Shown here piece after piece: positions 61,810 through 64,000 of a stretch of 64,000 nt of DNA (the first letter of the stretch is position 1; each line of letters starts with the position of its first letter). Below the pieces are notes generated by a model. The model had not been told where the DNA came from. It made no database searches and worked only from the letters and a program-made list of their open reading frames with translations. Source of the stretch: Leishmania donovani (Eukaryota > Euglenozoa > Kinetoplastea > Trypanosomatida > Trypanosomatidae). Position numbers and translations under genes: made by a program. The stretch spans positions 665,140 to 729,139 of the forward strand of contig NC_018259.1 in NCBI RefSeq assembly GCF_000227135.1, in the 5' to 3' direction.

Positions 61810-63054
61810 TTATTCGCAGTAAAAGTACCGCCGAGCGGCCGCCACGAGCTCGCGATTGGGGCCCATGGGAAATTTCAGGCTCCCGTGCGGGGGCGGGAGA
61901 GAGATGCCCCATTCTTCGCCATCACGGCGGGACAGCTTCACTTCCACCTCCCCGCGCAGCGTCAGTGTCTCCAGCAGCGGACGCGCCGCCGTGGTTGCCA
62001 CCGCCGCGGACGAATAAGCACTCACAACGCCATGAGCGCCGTTCCCGCCGTCTCCATGCTCATTGGGCCGCAAACCTGAGACGGGGGCGCCAGAGCCTTG
62101 AACGACGGTGAGAGCCCCGCTATCGCTGACAACGCTAGGGGGCGGCTTGGCCCACACGGGTCCTGGGCTAATGGACAGCGATGCCCCCGGACCCATGCTC
62201 TCGTGCAGGGATGCGGAGTGGATGTGATGCGATTCTGACTGCAGCTGAGACCATTCTATCGGGCTCCGGCGGCGCAAGCTTATCGAGATGCACGCCAACC
62301 CAGCGTTCGCCGCCGCCGTCACAGACCACGCCGTGTACTCTCGCAGCTCGTTCGAGTTCATTGGCGAGCCGCTGCCCCTGCCCCCGCTAGTTTCGGCGGC
62401 CAAGTCCGTCCCTGCAAAGCGTGCGCCACCTGCGGGCATCGGCGGGCCACAGAAGTCGTCGCCGGCGAGAATGTCATCGTACACGGTGCTTATCGAGCGC
62501 GGCAGTGCCGGGCCGTCTCGCAGCACCGGGAAGTCCGAAAGAAAGCCGCCGCCGGTCAGCACAAAGCCATCCATCACATCCACTGGCGCAGCAAGCGTCA
62601 CGGCCTCCCTCAGCTGCGGCAGCCGCCCCTCTGCGCCAGCACACCGCAAAGCGGCACCGGACTTGTCGTCGAGGTGCTCCTCGAGAAGCAGCCCATAGAT
62701 CTGGGAGCGTCGCTGCAGAGCACAGAGCTCATCGTTGTCGATGCCGTCGAGCACGCTGGAGAGAGACACACGAAGTTCGTAGAGGTTGGCCGGGTCCACC
62801 AGCGTAACGACCCGCACAGTGAGGCACGGTGGTGGCTGATGCGGCCATGACTCGTGCACTGGCAGCTGCCGCACCACCCAGGCGTGCTGCTCGGGATCGA
62901 AGAAGGAGGCGAGGAGGCCCGTCTTTCCCTCACCAAAGAGTCGCACCGAAGCGGCGAGCGGCTTGCAGAAAGACGGAATCGGCAGGACAATCTCAGCTGC
63001 CTGGCTCCGCTGCGTTACGAAGTGGTAGTAATCGCCACTATAACTCTCCGACAT
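61810..63054 (-). CDS. Unknown 414-aa protein
   Basis: Family not recognised. From the ATG at 63054 (MSESYSGDYYHFVTQ) the N-terminal 170 residues look folded and beta-rich (AEIVLPIPSFCKPLAASVRLF, KTGLLASFFDPEQHAWVVRQL, CLTVRVVTLVDPANLYELRVSL). A Gly/Ser/Pro-rich middle follows, then TAWSVTAAANAGLACISISLRRR, and a C-terminal beta-like region ETLTLRGEVEVKLSRRDGEEWGISL ending RRYFYCE. No signal peptide or membrane segment is apparent. The open frame begins two codons earlier with GTG, so the ATG is the start. GC-rich third positions support it. No function can be assigned. Confidence 0.83.
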   Translation of the reverse strand: MSESYSGDYYHFVTQRSQAAEIVLPIPSFCKPLAASVRLFGEGKTGLLASFFDPEQHAWVVRQLPVHESWPHQPPPCLTVRVVTLVDPANLYELRVSLSSVLDGIDNDELCALQRRSQIYGLLLEEHLDDKSGAALRCAGAEGRLPQLREAVTLAAPVDVMDGFVLTGGGFLSDFPVLRDGPALPRSISTVYDDILAGDDFCGPPMPAGGARFAGTDLAAETSGGRGSGSPMNSNELREYTAWSVTAAANAGLACISISLRRRSPIEWSQLQSESHHIHSASLHESMGPGASLSISPGPVWAKPPPSVVSDSGALTVVQGSGAPVSGLRPNEHGDGGNGAHGVVSAYSSAAVATTAARPLLETLTLRGEVEVKLSRRDGEEWGISLPPPHGSLKFPMGPNRELVAAARRYFYCE

Positions 63055-64000
63055 CGCCACCGTTGATTTTGCTTCTTGAGAGGAGCAGGAGGGGACGAGA
63101 GCCAGCGTGCGTGCTTGGGAGAGACGAACACGTGATGAAGCTGTTGGGTCACGATATTCGGTTTTTCACGCAAGGAGAGTCACGTTTTTTGTTTGTGCTC
63201 GATGAGGGCAACGAGGGATTGAGCACAGACACCCACACGTATATGTGTGCATGCTGGTGTACGTCGCTGCCTTTCCCGAAGCAGTCGTGTAGTGGAGAGC
63301 CCAGGAGGTCCACCGTGCAACACGAGTCTGTGCAACGCTGGGAATATATACACCCTCACTCACTCAGGAGTAGAAAATAGATGCAGGAAAGATCGATGCG
63401 GTGATGACGAAGGGGGTATAAAAAAGAATGTGAGTAAAGCAGGTGAGGATTAGAAGATGATGCGCGACACCTATGTGCATAAGGCGCGCTATCGAGATAT
63501 TGTCTTCACATAACCTATACAGCAGATGCAGCAGGGGGATACCCATCTTATACCGTGCCGAGTAACTCCGACAACGTGCAAACCGAAGTGATGCACGGCT
63601 GAGCCGCGCGCAGTGGTGAGAGCGTGGACAAGGAGCGAGGACGAACGACATGATACCTGCACCCTGCACAAAACGCACCCATTGCCTCGTGCTTCATTCT
63701 CGTTCTTCACCTTTCAGTATGCATTCAGTGAGTCGCACGAGCCCGGGCGATACGGTGGGGGGGGGGGCAAGTATTGTAAAACGAAGGGAACATCGGCACC
63801 ACAGCCCAAAAGAAGAGAAAAAGAATAAAACAACCAAACACACATAACCTTATCAGCGGTGACGCGAGGAGAAAGAGCGACGCCCTCACGTGGATGTGAG
63901 CCGGCCTAAATAGGTTTTGGACAAGCGCCATGCATGCGTTTGTGCACGCCAACAATCCGCTTTTCATAGTACACGGTGTCTACGTGCCTCTCTCGATGTG
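63055..64000. other. Right-edge spacer, 5' side of the 414-aa gene
   Basis: No gene seen. The next gene transcribed before this one must start beyond the window. A G run lies at 63758-63767. Open frames lack coding character. Confidence 0.65.

Noticed and set aside
1..64000. CRISPR arrays, bacterial-type operons, riboswitches or Rho-independent terminators
   Set aside because: The window is nuclear DNA of a kinetoplastid. No regular spacer-repeat arrays occur, and the repeats seen are microsatellites and one gap-bracketing unit.
1..64000. tRNA, rRNA or snRNA genes
   Set aside because: I saw no cloverleaf with A/B boxes or recognisable rRNA/snRNA segment, though I cannot run a scan to exclude them.

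Overview
The window looks like a 64 kb stretch of a Leishmania (kinetoplastid) chromosome. All 19 genes I can support lie on the minus strand, have no introns, and use strongly GC-ending codons. They are separated by long spacers that are purine-rich on the plus strand, so pyrimidine-rich in the transcript, and full of GT/CA, AG and A-run repeats. That is the layout of a trypanosomatid polycistronic transcription unit, where mRNAs are made by trans-splicing and polyadenylation. The gene content (tandem iron superoxide dismutases next to a RABL2-like GTPase and an HSP60; ZFP2 next to a Puf6-type Pumilio protein; an SMN homologue) matches what I remember of Leishmania chromosome 32 and the syntenic block on T. 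brucei chromosome 11. The exact species cannot be told from what I can see. Transcription runs right to left, so the first gene transcribed here is the rightmost. Layout from high to low coordinates: unknown 414-aa protein (61810-63054); mitochondrial chaperonin HSP60 (59251-61035); RABL2-like cilium-associated GTPase (57459-58109); Fe-SOD B2 (54525-55151) and B1 (52033-52620); a 6.2 kb spacer with one doubtful micro-ORF; myristoylated NEK-type kinase with a PH domain (43883-45850); a 4.6 kb spacer with an assembly gap and an island of complex, possibly retroposon-derived sequence; SMN (38833-39294); an RGG protein (37258-37992); a 620-aa protein with a possible cupin/JmjC-like core (34228-36090); an unknown 179-aa protein; a PEBP-fold mitoribosomal protein mL38 (30561-32102); an unknown helical 565-aa protein; the Puf6-type protein (23634-25970); WW-CCCH protein ZFP2 (21454-21843) with a long downstream spacer; coatomer epsilon; DNA polymerase alpha subunit B; a two-domain SPOUT RNA methyltransferase; an 840-aa membrane-anchored unknown; and a membrane-anchored PP2C phosphatase (1253-2944). 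As usual in these parasites the neighbours do not form a pathway. A theme does recur: many genes concern RNA or its products (ZFP2, Puf6-type, SMN, SPOUT methylase, mL38, RGG protein), with expression expected to be set by untranslated regions rather than by promoters. Start codons were chosen as the first ATG compatible with coding character and a plausible splice acceptor, so most CDSs are shorter than the maximal open frame. The most interesting observations are the two SPOUT modules fused in one chain, the Fe-SOD pair whose near-identity stops almost exactly at the coding boundaries, the possible inactive cupin-like 620-aa protein, and the complex-sequence island at 39955-40760.
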